A program made the translations under genes and the position numbers. The notes beneath the pieces were generated by a model. That model worked only from the letters and a program-made list of their open reading frames with translations, did no database searches and was not told the DNA's origin. Positions 1-7,504 of a stretch of DNA of 11,479 nucleotides are shown here, piece after piece. The stretch covers positions 1 to 11,479 of the forward strand of contig DOVP01000223.1 in assembly GCA_003520025.1 (NCBI GenBank). The letters run 5' to 3'. Within the stretch, counting starts at the first letter, position 1; the number at the start of each line of letters is the position of its first letter. This DNA is from Phycisphaerales bacterium (GTDB lineage: Bacteria; Planctomycetota; Phycisphaerae; Phycisphaerales; SM1A02).

Positions 1-1047
1 GTGGTCGATCCCCGCGGCATGACCGTGTCGCACATCGCAGGCGTGGAGGCGCTCATCGCAGGAGGCCCCGAGGCAGCTGAGATGCTCACCGTGAGCGCCG
101 ATGGTGTCGTGTCAGCGACCGTGCCGGTGCGACTTCAGAACCCGTCCGATGCAGTCGTGACATGGACGGTGGCAGCATCGAACACCGATTCGCGGTGGTC
201 CATTCGCCCCGATCACTTGCACGAGATACTCAGGCCGGGTGAGGCCATCGAGATCCCTTTCGAACTGCACCACCCCGGCCCGCTCGATGCGACTTGGTCG
301 ATTCCGAGCCTGACCGCGACGGCGACATTTTCCGATGCGGCGGGAAGTTGGGAGATTCCGAATCTCGATCATCCGTTCGAGGTGGTTGCAAGCGGATTGC
401 CCAAGCCCACCGGCCGCGGCGCGTTGCGAACGGCCGGTGGGACTGATGCCGCGGTGATTCCCTCCGACGCAATACCGCTCGATGACGGCCCATTGACGCT
501 CGAAGCGTGGGTGCTGCCGGATGATCTCGCTGGTCGTCGTGGCGTGGTCGCAAAAACCGAGGGCTCGGAGTATGGATTGTTCGCCAGTGACTGGCATCCT
601 TCCTTTTACGTGTTTCTCGACGGGGCGTACCGTGAGGTAAAATCGGAGCGGCAACTGGAGCCTGGACGCTGGCAGCATCTTGCAGGCGTGTATGACGGTG
701 CTGAGGTTCGACTCTACGTCGATGGTCTGCTGGTCGGCCGTGCCGAGGCGTCCGGCCTTCGGAAGCGGAACCCACATCCTCTGATCGTAGGCGGGGATGT
801 CGATGGCAATGGCAGAGCGAATTCCGGAATGAGCGGAGTGCTGGACGAAGTTCGCCTCTCATCTGCGGCTCGATATGCCGGCAGCGAGATCACGCCGCCC
901 ACGCGGCATGTGGAGGATGCAGATACGCTTCTGCTGCTGCACTTCGATGGGGCGAGCGGTCCGTTCATTCGGGATGCGTCGGGGCGAGGAGCCGACGGAC
1001 GGCTCGTTGGCGCTGCCATCGTGGACGAGTCGATCAGTCGAGAGTGA
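1..1047 (+). CDS. LamG-domain protein, C-terminal part (5' truncated)
   Basis: The reading frame is open from base 1 and shows no ribosome binding site, so the GTG at base 1 is probably internal and the true start lies left of the window. The visible 348 residues have two parts. Residues about 35-130 look like an Ig-type beta-sandwich, with alternating hydrophobic strands and a motif V-P-V-R-L-Q-N-P near 41-48. Residues about 157-297 are a LamG/concanavalin-like jelly roll, with LTLEAWV (165-171), GRWQHLAGVYDG (222-233), VRLYVDGLLVG (236-246) and LDEVRLSS (281-288). The tail D-A-D-T-L-L-L-L-H-F-D-G (307-318) is a common ending of such LamG units in planctomycete secreted proteins, from my knowledge of the family. 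Such domains bind carbohydrate or protein on exported multidomain proteins. Any catalytic part would lie outside the window, so the overall function is unknown. The stop overlaps the 3' end of the opposing pilin gene. Confidence 0.82.
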   Translation: MVDPRGMTVSHIAGVEALIAGGPEAAEMLTVSADGVVSATVPVRLQNPSDAVVTWTVAASNTDSRWSIRPDHLHEILRPGEAIEIPFELHHPGPLDATWSIPSLTATATFSDAAGSWEIPNLDHPFEVVASGLPKPTGRGALRTAGGTDAAVIPSDAIPLDDGPLTLEAWVLPDDLAGRRGVVAKTEGSEYGLFASDWHPSFYVFLDGAYREVKSERQLEPGRWQHLAGVYDGAEVRLYVDGLLVGRAEASGLRKRNPHPLIVGGDVDGNGRANSGMSGVLDEVRLSSAARYAGSEITPPTRHVEDADTLLLLHFDGASGPFIRDASGRGADGRLVGAAIVDESISRE

Positions 1048-1528
1048 TGAACCCGGTGTCGGGGTCTACGCTGACCAGCGTGTTCGCTTCGCCGGCGTGC
1101 ACCGTCAGTTGCTCTGCGTTTCCGCCCGGGATCTCCAAGCCACCCAATGGGTCAAAGACGACCATGTGTCCGCCCGGTGTGAGCACGACGCCCTCGCTGA
1201 TCGCAGCGCGTCCCTCACCGAAACGGACTGCAAGTTTTCGGCCAGCGTGCGCATCATCATAGGCGTCCACGATCGCGATCATCGGCGCATCTGCATCGAC
1301 GATACGCCATCCAAGACCGTCAGCATCGACAGCCAAGGCGATCCGCTGTTCGGGACGTGAAAGTGCCAGTGCCTGCGCATGCTCAAGGTCCGACGAGAGC
1401 AGCCTTGCCGTAGCCGTTGCTGTGAGCGACTCCTGTTCGATGAACAAAGGCAGCGTCATTGCCGCGGTGATGGCGAAGATGACGACAACGATCATCAATT
1501 CCAGAAATGTCATGCCTCGTCGCATCAT
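1034..1528 (-). CDS. GspH/FimT-like pseudopilin
   Basis: A 164-residue protein with a short type III (prepilin) leader, M-M-R-R-G, followed by M-T-F-L-E-L. Cleavage is predicted after Gly5, with the conserved Glu at +5 (Glu10). A hydrophobic helix spans about residues 6-30, and a soluble beta-rich head follows. The small size and single head match the GspH/FimT class, which sits as a minor subunit at the tip of a type II secretion pseudopilus or type IV pilus. The ATG at 1528 was chosen over an upstream in-frame start because it forms an ATGA overlap with the stop of the preceding gene and leaves a normal short leader. It is the last gene of a four-gene minus-strand operon. Its 3' end overlaps the convergent LamG gene by 14 bp. 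Whether it serves secretion, adhesion or DNA uptake cannot be told from sequence. Confidence 0.85.
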   Translation of the reverse strand: MMRRGMTFLELMIVVVIFAITAAMTLPLFIEQESLTATATARLLSSDLEHAQALALSRPEQRIALAVDADGLGWRIVDADAPMIAIVDAYDDAHAGRKLAVRFGEGRAAISEGVVLTPGGHMVVFDPLGGLEIPGGNAEQLTVHAGEANTLVSVDPDTGFITLD

Positions 1529-3144
1529 GGCGTCACTCGTCCTGTCGTATCGGCCGAGGCGATGACGGCGTCTTCCCATCTGGTGACATCACCACCGCAG
1601 CGGGTCATGGTCGATTCGACCGGGAAGGGGCGGTGCATCCACCATCCGTCGATTGGAGCGGTGGCTGCCACGCCGCGGGGGCGATCGAGCAGGTTTTCAA
1701 GCCGGGAAATCATCTCCTCGCGACCGAACTGGTCGAGACCGTCGGGACGTAGATCCATGAGATCGAGCCGATCGACCACGTCAGCAACCGCTTTGAGACC
1801 GTGGTCGCTCGCGGCATGATGATCAAAGTAGAGGCGAGCACCCCGTTGGATAGAAATGTGCTCACCGGCAAGCCGCCCGAGGATGGTCGCGCGATTGAGA
1901 TCGATTTCAGCGGTTGGCGCTTCGATGACAGCCTGCACGAGGCTGCAGTTGGAAATGGTCCACGAGGCAGGGGTGGCGCCGGCGGCTGTGACCAGTCGAA
2001 TGCGCTGCGGATCGATCCAGTCGATGTGCCGGGCCTTCCAGATACCCCACCAAGGTGGGTTGGACTGCGGGCCGCCGATGATGGCTCCATCGATGTCTAC
2101 GTCGCCGCCGACCACGATGGTCAGCGTGGCGGTGTCCGTGAGTTCGATCGCGCTGTCCCGTTCCATGGTCAAGTCGCCCGAGATGAAGATGGTTGTCTCT
2201 CCTTCGACTCGAAGGGTTGCGTTGCAATCCAGATGCAGGTCGCCGTCTGCGTTGAGGTCATCGTTGATGTTCATGGCCTGGTAGGCACTGATGGTGGTGC
2301 CGGATGAGCCGCCCGATCCACCATTGAATCCGAAGTTGCCGAGCCAGTTGTTTCCGTTGGACCAATTGTTGCCGGCTCGCCAGCCATGCCGGTTATCTTC
2401 GGTTTCGGTATCGTTCTCGCCCGGATCGATCGGATCCGGCAAAGAAGGGAGATCCACGAGGCCGAGCCCCATCGGACCGAGGATGGTCGGCAGGGCAGTG
2501 CCGCGGAAGTCGCCCGCCGAGCCCCATGTGGTGGCGTCATCGACATGCAGACACACATCGCTGCTTTCGAGATCACGGCGGGTTCGCCCTGAGAAGGAAG
2601 TTGAGCCCAGGGAGGCCAGCACCCGCTCGCCCATCCCGGAGCCTTCCCAGGAGCGGATCCGCGAAGCCCCCGAGACAGCAAGGCTGCTGCTACCGAAGGC
2701 TGCGTATCCCGAGAGGTCTGCCATGGACTCATTATCGAAGGGGTGCACCGTCGCCAACGCCTTGGCCGACTGCACCATGGCGTCAGTGCGGGCGGTCGAT
2801 TCGATTCGGACAAGGTTGGTTGTTTCGTTCGGTGGCAGACCGGTGGTTTCGTCGATCAATCGCAGATCGACCACGGCCTCGCCAAGCGGGTAGGCCTGCA
2901 GAATCCAGCCATCCTGATGGGCGGTCTGCCAAGGGGCTTCGGATTGGAGCAGGGCGACGGCCAGTTCCAAGCCGCACTGGGCTGAGGCTCTTGCTGACGC
3001 TGCCCGGGTCGCATTCGAGGCGACCAGCGCCGAGTTGTCCTGCGAAGCGAGCCATCCGACAACCAGCGTCATGGCGGTGGCCATGGCGACCAGCACCATC
3101 AACATTGCGGCGCCTCGGCGGCAGCGAGTGTGGCGTCGGGTCAT
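1525..3144 (-). CDS. PilX/GspK-like minor pilin with long beta-rich C-terminal domain
   Basis: A 539-residue protein. The N-terminus (R-R-G then A-A-M-L-M-V-L-V-A-M) is a prepilin-type signal, with cleavage predicted after Gly11 and a hydrophobic helix at about 12-33. Position +5 is Met16 instead of Glu, as is usual for GspK and PilX, which cap the pseudopilus. Residues about 35-135 resemble the PilX/GspK head start (A-Q-C-G-L-E-L-A helix at 55-62, repeated short strands). The rest is unlike GspK. It has a Pro/Asp-rich stretch (231-250), an Asn/Trp/Gly-rich linker (257-282), then repeated short beta strands (about 295-440) such as TIFISGDLTM and TLTIVVGGDVDIDG, like the beta-repeat C-terminal domain of some large PilX-like proteins. 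A GGAGGTGA ribosome binding site lies about 3 bases before the ATG. It overlaps the upstream gene and the downstream gene by ATGA. Probably a tip or adhesin-like minor pilin; exact role unknown. Confidence 0.8.
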   Translation of the reverse strand: MTRRHTRCRRGAAMLMVLVAMATAMTLVVGWLASQDNSALVASNATRAASARASAQCGLELAVALLQSEAPWQTAHQDGWILQAYPLGEAVVDLRLIDETTGLPPNETTNLVRIESTARTDAMVQSAKALATVHPFDNESMADLSGYAAFGSSSLAVSGASRIRSWEGSGMGERVLASLGSTSFSGRTRRDLESSDVCLHVDDATTWGSAGDFRGTALPTILGPMGLGLVDLPSLPDPIDPGENDTETEDNRHGWRAGNNWSNGNNWLGNFGFNGGSGGSSGTTISAYQAMNINDDLNADGDLHLDCNATLRVEGETTIFISGDLTMERDSAIELTDTATLTIVVGGDVDIDGAIIGGPQSNPPWWGIWKARHIDWIDPQRIRLVTAAGATPASWTISNCSLVQAVIEAPTAEIDLNRATILGRLAGEHISIQRGARLYFDHHAASDHGLKAVADVVDRLDLMDLRPDGLDQFGREEMISRLENLLDRPRGVAATAPIDGWWMHRPFPVESTMTRCGGDVTRWEDAVIASADTTGRVTP

Positions 3145-3782
3145 GAGTCACCTCCATCGGGCGGGTCGTGCATGCGAATTGAGTCGCCGAGGCAATGCTC
3201 GATGCGGGTGTCGGCGATGTCCAGTTCATAGGTAGCTTCCACTGTGCGGCGATTCATGGCTTCGGCTCGGCGCGCATCGGGACTGGTCAACAGATCGGTT
3301 GCGAAAGTCCAGCCCGCCACACCGCTCACGAGCGTGAGCGATCCGGATTTCAATCCGGCCATCTGTTGGAGTCCTGCAAGTTCCGACCACCAGTCGACAT
3401 TGGCAGGATCGGCGTACGGGTCCTCAAGAATGCCGCCTGTTTCGTCGGCGACCCATCGAATCGTCACTGCTCCGATGGCGGCCTCCCACGAAATCCACCG
3501 TACTTCGGTGCCGTCAATGGCGTTGTCGCCGTCGGCATCCTCAAGCCAGAGCACAAGTTGAGTCTCTTCCAGATCCAGCAGGCAGCGGCATCGCGAGACA
3601 TAGGATGAGAACCGCGCCTGAGAGAGGCCCGCTCGCAGCATCGAGGAACGTGCATCGTGTTGCTCGACCATACCGGTGGTGAGTGCCGACATCATGCCGG
3701 TCGTGCCGAGGCCAACGAGGCCCATCACGGCGATCGCCAACATCATTTCCAGCAATGTCATGCCGCGGGCTGATTGTCTCAT
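3141..3782 (-). CDS. GspJ/PilW-like pseudopilin
   Basis: A 213-residue protein with a very short prepilin leader, M-R-Q-S-A-R-G, then M-T-L-L-E-M-M-L. Cleavage is predicted after Gly7, with Glu at +5 (Glu12). The hydrophobic helix runs to about residue 30. The head contains an acidic segment with D-A-D-G-D-N near residues 77-82, a possible divalent-cation loop, though this is only inferred. Size, N-terminal pattern and position between the GspI-like and PilX/GspK-like genes fit GspJ/PilW, a minor pseudopilin that forms the tip complex with GspI and GspK. Its ATG overlaps the stop of the preceding gene by ATGA, and its own stop overlaps the next start the same way, so translation is probably coupled along the operon. 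Distinguishing a type II secretion from a type IV pilus function would need the rest of the machinery, which is not in this window. Confidence 0.83.
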   Translation of the reverse strand: MRQSARGMTLLEMMLAIAVMGLVGLGTTGMMSALTTGMVEQHDARSSMLRAGLSQARFSSYVSRCRCLLDLEETQLVLWLEDADGDNAIDGTEVRWISWEAAIGAVTIRWVADETGGILEDPYADPANVDWWSELAGLQQMAGLKSGSLTLVSGVAGWTFATDLLTSPDARRAEAMNRRTVEATYELDIADTRIEHCLGDSIRMHDPPDGGDS

Positions 3783-4333
3783 GGCCCTGCTCCGGCCAGC
3801 GTCTGCGGCATCGGGAGAAAACGAACGAGGCGGGTGACCATCCGATCGTCCAAGGCATATGCCTCGACTGCGACCTCTACGCCCTCGATCGCCGTGGCGA
3901 TGGGAGGGGGAATGAGTTGGGTCTGTTCAGCGGCGCTCACATGCAGCGTGAGGTTCTGGTATCCGTCTGGTAGGAGAGGCAGGGCCAGATCGCGACCTGC
4001 GCGGATCTTACCGGCTTCTTCGGCGTGGCCGTTCCAGCCGCCGCTGCTTACGGAGGTCGTAAAATGGGCCGCCCAGGCTCCCCCAGTCTGGAAGGATTCG
4101 GGCTGCACCGATGTGACGCGGGCCATCAGCATTTCGGCGGCGAGTGTGGCGGAAACGACTTGTTTGGCCTCCTCAGACTGGGCCCGTCCCGCAGCGAGCG
4201 CGGACATGACCGCAGTCACGACGATCAGCAGCACAGCCGTTGCGAGCAGCGTTTCGAGCAGGGTGATTCCGCGGCGGTGGGGCCGATGCGTTGATGCGGG
4301 AATCACAGCGGTCTTCGTGGGATCACACGCCAT
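3779..4333 (-). CDS. GspI/PilV-like pseudopilin
   Basis: A 184-residue protein from the ATG at 4333. An adjacent in-frame GTG at 4336 is an alternative start, and neither has a strong ribosome binding site. The leader is longer than in the neighbouring genes (about 22 residues, ending H-R-R-G), followed by I-T-L-L-E-T-L-L. Cleavage is predicted after Gly22, with Glu27 at +5. A hydrophobic helix spans about 23-46, then comes a soluble head. An internal in-frame GTG near 4309 would give a more typical leader of about 14 residues and cannot be excluded. The protein fits the GspI/PilV class, whose members pair with GspJ and GspK at the pseudopilus tip. It is the first gene of the four-gene minus-strand operon, and its promoter should lie in the divergent region to its right. 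Its stop overlaps the next start by ATGA. Confidence 0.8.
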   Translation of the reverse strand: MACDPTKTAVIPASTHRPHRRGITLLETLLATAVLLIVVTAVMSALAAGRAQSEEAKQVVSATLAAEMLMARVTSVQPESFQTGGAWAAHFTTSVSSGGWNGHAEEAGKIRAGRDLALPLLPDGYQNLTLHVSAAEQTQLIPPPIATAIEGVEVAVEAYALDDRMVTRLVRFLPMPQTLAGAGP

Positions 4334-4479
4334 CACTTCAAGGTCGGATTGGTGGCCGCTGCTGCCCAGTGAACAGCGGGTTTCGCCGCAAGATCACTCC
4401 GCTCGCAGACCGCATAATCGGCACAGGCGAATCTGGCGATCACCCTACGCGGAGAGCTCCGGTCGGGGATACTACCCAT
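4334..4479. other. Divergent intergenic region between pilin operon and lptF
   Basis: This 146-bp stretch separates two divergent operons and should contain both promoters. I find no convincing -35/-10 pair on either strand. CATAAT at 4413-4418 (+) resembles a -10 box but lacks a matching -35. A GGGGA run at 4465-4469 is a plausible weak ribosome binding site for the downstream lptF-like gene. An upstream extension of the lptF frame runs through here but looks non-coding and overlaps the divergent gene. Confidence 0.4.
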
Positions 4480-6108
4480 ATGCCTCTCCGGCTCTACAAA
4501 CACAGTTTGATCGAGTTGCTTCGCGTCATCTTCTTTACAGCTGCCGTGCTGGCCGTCGTGACGGCATTCGGAGCCATCATCAAGCCTCTTGCAGGCGATG
4601 CGCCACTTTCGGCCGCTCAGGCGATCAAGTACGTCGGGCTCTCACTCGTCCCGATGATGCAGTACGCCCTGCCCTTTGCGGCTGGATTCGGGGCCACCAT
4701 CGTGCTGCACCGCATGGTCACCGACAACGAGGTCATGGCGATGGCGGTGGTCGGGCTGCGGTACCGCACCATCCTGACACCGGTCATGGCGATCGGTGTG
4801 CTGCTGGTGCTGGTGATGGTGCTGTTGGTACAGGTGGCGATTCCACGGGCGTACGCTGTCATAGGACGCGTGATCGCCGGAGACGTTACGGCGTTGTTGG
4901 CTCATGCGGTCGAGCATGGCAAACCCGTTCGATTTGGTGACATGGAGATTTGGGCGGAGTCGATGCGAGTGCTGCCGAATCCGGCGGCATCGCATGCCGA
5001 CGAGCGGATCGAACTGCGGCGAATGGTGGCGGCCAAACTCGACCGCCGGGGTGGTATCGAGTCGGATGTGTCCGCGGCCGGGGCGGTACTGGATCTCTAT
5101 GAGCGTGAGGGCATCGTACTGATCCGACTAGCCATGGATGATGCGGTGTCATGGGACTCCGCAGCTGGCAGCCTTCGGGGTTTCCCGCGGTTGGAGCCGA
5201 CGCATGCTGTGCCGGTGCCGCTTCCCGAACGGACCGAGCCAATGGCGATGACCCGATCCGAACTGCTCGCGGTGGATGCCGATCCGTCGCGGTATCCAGC
5301 CATCCAGTCGCTCTATGAGAAGTTGGAAGATGCGATCAGACAGGCGGCGCAGCGAAAGGCCATCGGTGAGGAGTTGGCGGACTACGGGCACATAGATATT
5401 CCCGCAGCCGATCAGACAGGGCATCGCTGGAGAGTCCAAGCCAAGAATGTACGCAATGGCAGATTGCGAGGGAACAAGGCCGTTCCGGTTCGAATCAGCG
5501 AGCGGACCGCTCTTGGCGACACGCTTCGCGTATTTCTGCCAGCGGTGGCAACGATCTCCGTCGAGGAGGGCGGCTTTGGTGGACTGGATCGGCGGCTGGT
5601 CATCAGCATGCAGGATGTCACCGTCGAGGACCCTCCTGACGCGGGCCGGCCCAATCACCGCGCCGCTGTCCTTGTGGGCAATCTGAAGCCGATGAACGGA
5701 CCCGAGCCGCCAGCGGTGGAAACACCAGCAGCCCTGCTCGAACTCGCTCACGCTGAGGCGGATGGTGCCCCCGAAGTACGGCGTGTGCTCAATCAGATTG
5801 AGAGTCAAACGGCAAGTCTGCATGGGCAGGTGGTCAGCAGGCTGTGGCGTCGGTGGGCTGTAGCGGCTACGGCGGGCCTGTTGCCTCTCCTTGGCGCGAT
5901 TCTGGCAATGAACATGCGGCATGCTCAGCCACTGTTGATCTACCTGGTCGCCTTTGTTCCGGCGCTGCTCAATCTGGTGCTGATCTCGGGGGGGAGCGGA
6001 TTCATGCGTCAGGGCGATGTGGGCGGAGGACTCGCGCTCATGTGGAGCGGCAACGTCGTATTGCTGCTCATCATCGGCTTCGGGTGGCGGAGGCTGGCTC
6101 GGCACTGA
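4480..6108 (+). CDS. lptF: LptF/LptG-family LPS export permease (YjgP/YjgQ-like), first of pair
   Basis: A 542-residue inner-membrane protein of the LptF/LptG family. With LptB these form the ABC transporter that extracts lipopolysaccharide and drives it along the Lpt bridge. Three N-terminal membrane helices lie at about 9-34, 47-75 and 97-121, and three C-terminal ones at about 457-478, 483-505 and 514-535. The C-terminal half carries family features: a basic R-L-W-R-R-W before helix 4, then L-L-P-L-L-G-A-I-L-A-M (467-477). The periplasmic region between (about 122-455) is roughly twice the usual size. It includes a helical stretch near 273-300, a second beta-rich block (about 305-405) and a further helical segment (415-455). 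The ATG at 4480 was chosen because the protein then starts with the family-typical short basic segment before helix 1; earlier in-frame starts would overlap the divergent gene. The lptG-like gene follows 4 bp downstream. The lptF name is by order and pairing, since F and G are similar. Confidence 0.85.
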   Translation: MPLRLYKHSLIELLRVIFFTAAVLAVVTAFGAIIKPLAGDAPLSAAQAIKYVGLSLVPMMQYALPFAAGFGATIVLHRMVTDNEVMAMAVVGLRYRTILTPVMAIGVLLVLVMVLLVQVAIPRAYAVIGRVIAGDVTALLAHAVEHGKPVRFGDMEIWAESMRVLPNPAASHADERIELRRMVAAKLDRRGGIESDVSAAGAVLDLYEREGIVLIRLAMDDAVSWDSAAGSLRGFPRLEPTHAVPVPLPERTEPMAMTRSELLAVDADPSRYPAIQSLYEKLEDAIRQAAQRKAIGEELADYGHIDIPAADQTGHRWRVQAKNVRNGRLRGNKAVPVRISERTALGDTLRVFLPAVATISVEEGGFGGLDRRLVISMQDVTVEDPPDAGRPNHRAAVLVGNLKPMNGPEPPAVETPAALLELAHAEADGAPEVRRVLNQIESQTASLHGQVVSRLWRRWAVAATAGLLPLLGAILAMNMRHAQPLLIYLVAFVPALLNLVLISGGSGFMRQGDVGGGLALMWSGNVVLLLIIGFGWRRLARH

Positions 6109-6112
6109 ACCC

Positions 6113-7228
6113 ATGACGCGGATCGATCGATACATCGTCGGAAGGGTGCTGCTGAACTTCGTCCTGTTGTTCGCAGTGCTGTACCTCTTCGCCGCGACGA
6201 TCGACATCATCTTGAACCTGGACGAGTTCACCGAGTTGGCGGTCAGAAAAATCGGCGAGGACTCGTCATGGTTCTGGAGGCTGATCGTGGCGTTGGGATT
6301 CGCGGCCAATTATCACCTGCCGCAAGTCTTTCAGTTCTACGCGTGGCTGTATGGGATCGTGATGGTCGGTGCTGCATGTTTCACGCTCGCGCAGATGAGC
6401 CGCTATCGAGAACTCGTTTCTATCGTGGCAAGTGGTGTGAGTCTGCGTCGTATTGCCATGCCCTTCATTGTTGTGTCCATGGGATTGGGTGTGCTTCAGA
6501 TCGCGAATCAGGAACTCATCTTGCCACAGATCGCGCCGCTGCTGCTTCGGACGCACCAGCATGCGAGCCAAGAAGCGGTGGATGCATTTCCTGTGAAGTT
6601 CACCGACGACGCTTCTGGAATGCTGTTGCAGGCAGCATCCTTCGACCCAGGATCTGGTGTCTTGACGCAGCCGAATTTTATCATGCGTGATGAGTCTGGC
6701 CGTGCCACCAGTCGGTATTGGGCGACGTCCGCCCATTGGAACGCACCGACGTCCGAGTGGATTCTGGATGGTGGTCAAGTGGTACACATTTCGGCGGATG
6801 GCAGTGGCTCGACGACGACCCGCCCGGCGGAGCGTGTTGGTACCGACCTCTCGCCGACCATGTTGACAATGCGTCGGTATGGTCAGGTGGCCGGAATGCT
6901 TTCGCTTGGACAGATCAATGAAATGCTGCAGTGGCCCGATTCACGCGATGCCGAATCACTGCGGCGGAGTTCCGTGACCAGATTCGCCGTGGTACTGCTC
7001 AATGTGCTGGTGTTGATGGTCGGACTCCCCTTCTTTCTGGACCGTCTGCCAAGCGGTTTGTTTTTGAAGGCCATCATCTGCGCCGGGGTGGTCCTGCCGA
7101 TCTATTTCGTGGCGGCGGGCATCATGTTGGTTCCGATTCCCGGACTGAGTCCGCTGCTTGGCTCGGCGCTTCCTGTATTGGTGTTGTTGCCTGTGGCGTT
7201 GGCGCGGCTTGGAAGTTTGAGGACCTGA
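6113..7228 (+). CDS. lptG: LptF/LptG-family LPS export permease, second of pair
   Basis: A 371-residue membrane protein of normal LptG length. Helices lie at about 12-35, 66-93, 112-135, 290-309, 315-338 and 345-366, with a periplasmic beta-jellyroll domain of about 150 residues between helices 3 and 4. The start M-T-R-I-D-R-Y-I (1-8) and the cytoplasmic loop L-A-Q-M-S-R-Y-R-E-L-V-S-I-V-A-S-G-V-S (92-110) match the coupling-helix region that contacts the ATPase LptB in this family. The ATG at 6113 lies 4 bp after the stop of the upstream permease gene. An earlier in-frame start at 6017 would put a non-hydrophobic Ser/Gly/Cys-rich extension inside the neighbour's coding region and is unlikely. 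The pair is expected to form a heterodimer; LptB, LptC and LptA are not in this window. Which of the two genes is F and which G is inferred from order and from the D-R-Y start. Confidence 0.85.
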   Translation: MTRIDRYIVGRVLLNFVLLFAVLYLFAATIDIILNLDEFTELAVRKIGEDSSWFWRLIVALGFAANYHLPQVFQFYAWLYGIVMVGAACFTLAQMSRYRELVSIVASGVSLRRIAMPFIVVSMGLGVLQIANQELILPQIAPLLLRTHQHASQEAVDAFPVKFTDDASGMLLQAASFDPGSGVLTQPNFIMRDESGRATSRYWATSAHWNAPTSEWILDGGQVVHISADGSGSTTTRPAERVGTDLSPTMLTMRRYGQVAGMLSLGQINEMLQWPDSRDAESLRRSSVTRFAVVLLNVLVLMVGLPFFLDRLPSGLFLKAIICAGVVLPIYFVAAGIMLVPIPGLSPLLGSALPVLVLLPVALARLGSLRT

Positions 7229-7277
7229 GGCGGGCGGCGGATGCGCGGCCACCGCAGTTGAACCGGTGAACACCAGT

Positions 7278-7322
7278 TCCCGCTCTCCCGAAAGCAGAAG
7301 AGGGAAAGGGGGGTTGTTTTTT
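7278..7322 (+). terminator. Possible intrinsic terminator after lptG
   Basis: The arms TCC(CG)CTCT at 7278-7286 and AGAGGGA at 7299-7305 can pair over seven positions with a two-base bulge. A run of six G and then TTGTTTTTT follows at 7308-7322. The T-tract is good, but the hairpin is imperfect and is separated from it by purines, so this is tentative. It would isolate the lpt genes from fliW. Confidence 0.3.
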
Positions 7323-7439
7323 CGGACGTTGGTGGATGGTTGGAGTGAGGACGGCGGTCGGACCGAAGAAGGATCGCCGGCAGGTGGTGGACTGCTCGCC
7401 GGTGTTGCTTCGAATCGCGGTGGCCGGATTCGTGGTGAG

Positions 7440-7504
7440 AGACAGGATGTCTGCCCGTGTCCCTTCGGGATCTGCGGGTCGCAGGAGGCGCTGGCCACGA
7501 GGGA
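7440..7504 (+). promoter_or_regulatory. Putative CsrA-binding leader of fliW (four GGA motifs)
   Basis: GGA triplets start at 7445, 7468, 7484 and 7502, spaced 23, 16 and 18 nt apart. The first sits in the loop of a perfect 5-bp hairpin, AGACA-GGA-TGTCT (7440-7452), close to the known CsrA SELEX consensus RUACARGGAUGU. The second abuts a small UCCC/GGGA stem. The fourth lies in the fliW Shine-Dalgarno GAGGGA (7499-7504), which ends 6 nt before the ATG. CsrA dimers classically bridge two GGA sites, one of them at the ribosome binding site, and block translation. Binding is inferred from the pattern only. Confidence 0.5.

Noticed and set aside
112..862. Long minus-strand open frames across the LamG gene
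   Set aside because: Their translations are Arg/His/Pro-rich with no family features, typical shadows of a GC-rich gene on the other strand.
4404..4420. GCCGATTA on the minus strand as a flagellar sigma-28 -10 box
   Set aside because: The required upstream TAAAGTTT-like element at 11 nt spacing is absent, and the downstream operon is pilin rather than flagellar.
4291..4479. N-terminal extension of the lptF-like gene to an ATG at 4291
   Set aside because: The 63 added residues are not membrane-like, overlap the divergent pilin gene, and precede a start (4480) that gives the usual family N-terminus.
6017..6112. Earlier start for the lptG-like gene
   Set aside because: The extension lies inside the coding region of the upstream permease in another frame and is Ser/Gly/Cys-rich. 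The ATG at 6113 gives a family-typical N-terminus.
5149..6309. 386-codon minus-strand open frame across the lptF/lptG genes
   Set aside because: It lies opposite two well-supported membrane-protein genes, and its product has no recognisable domain or ribosome binding site. It arises from codon bias.
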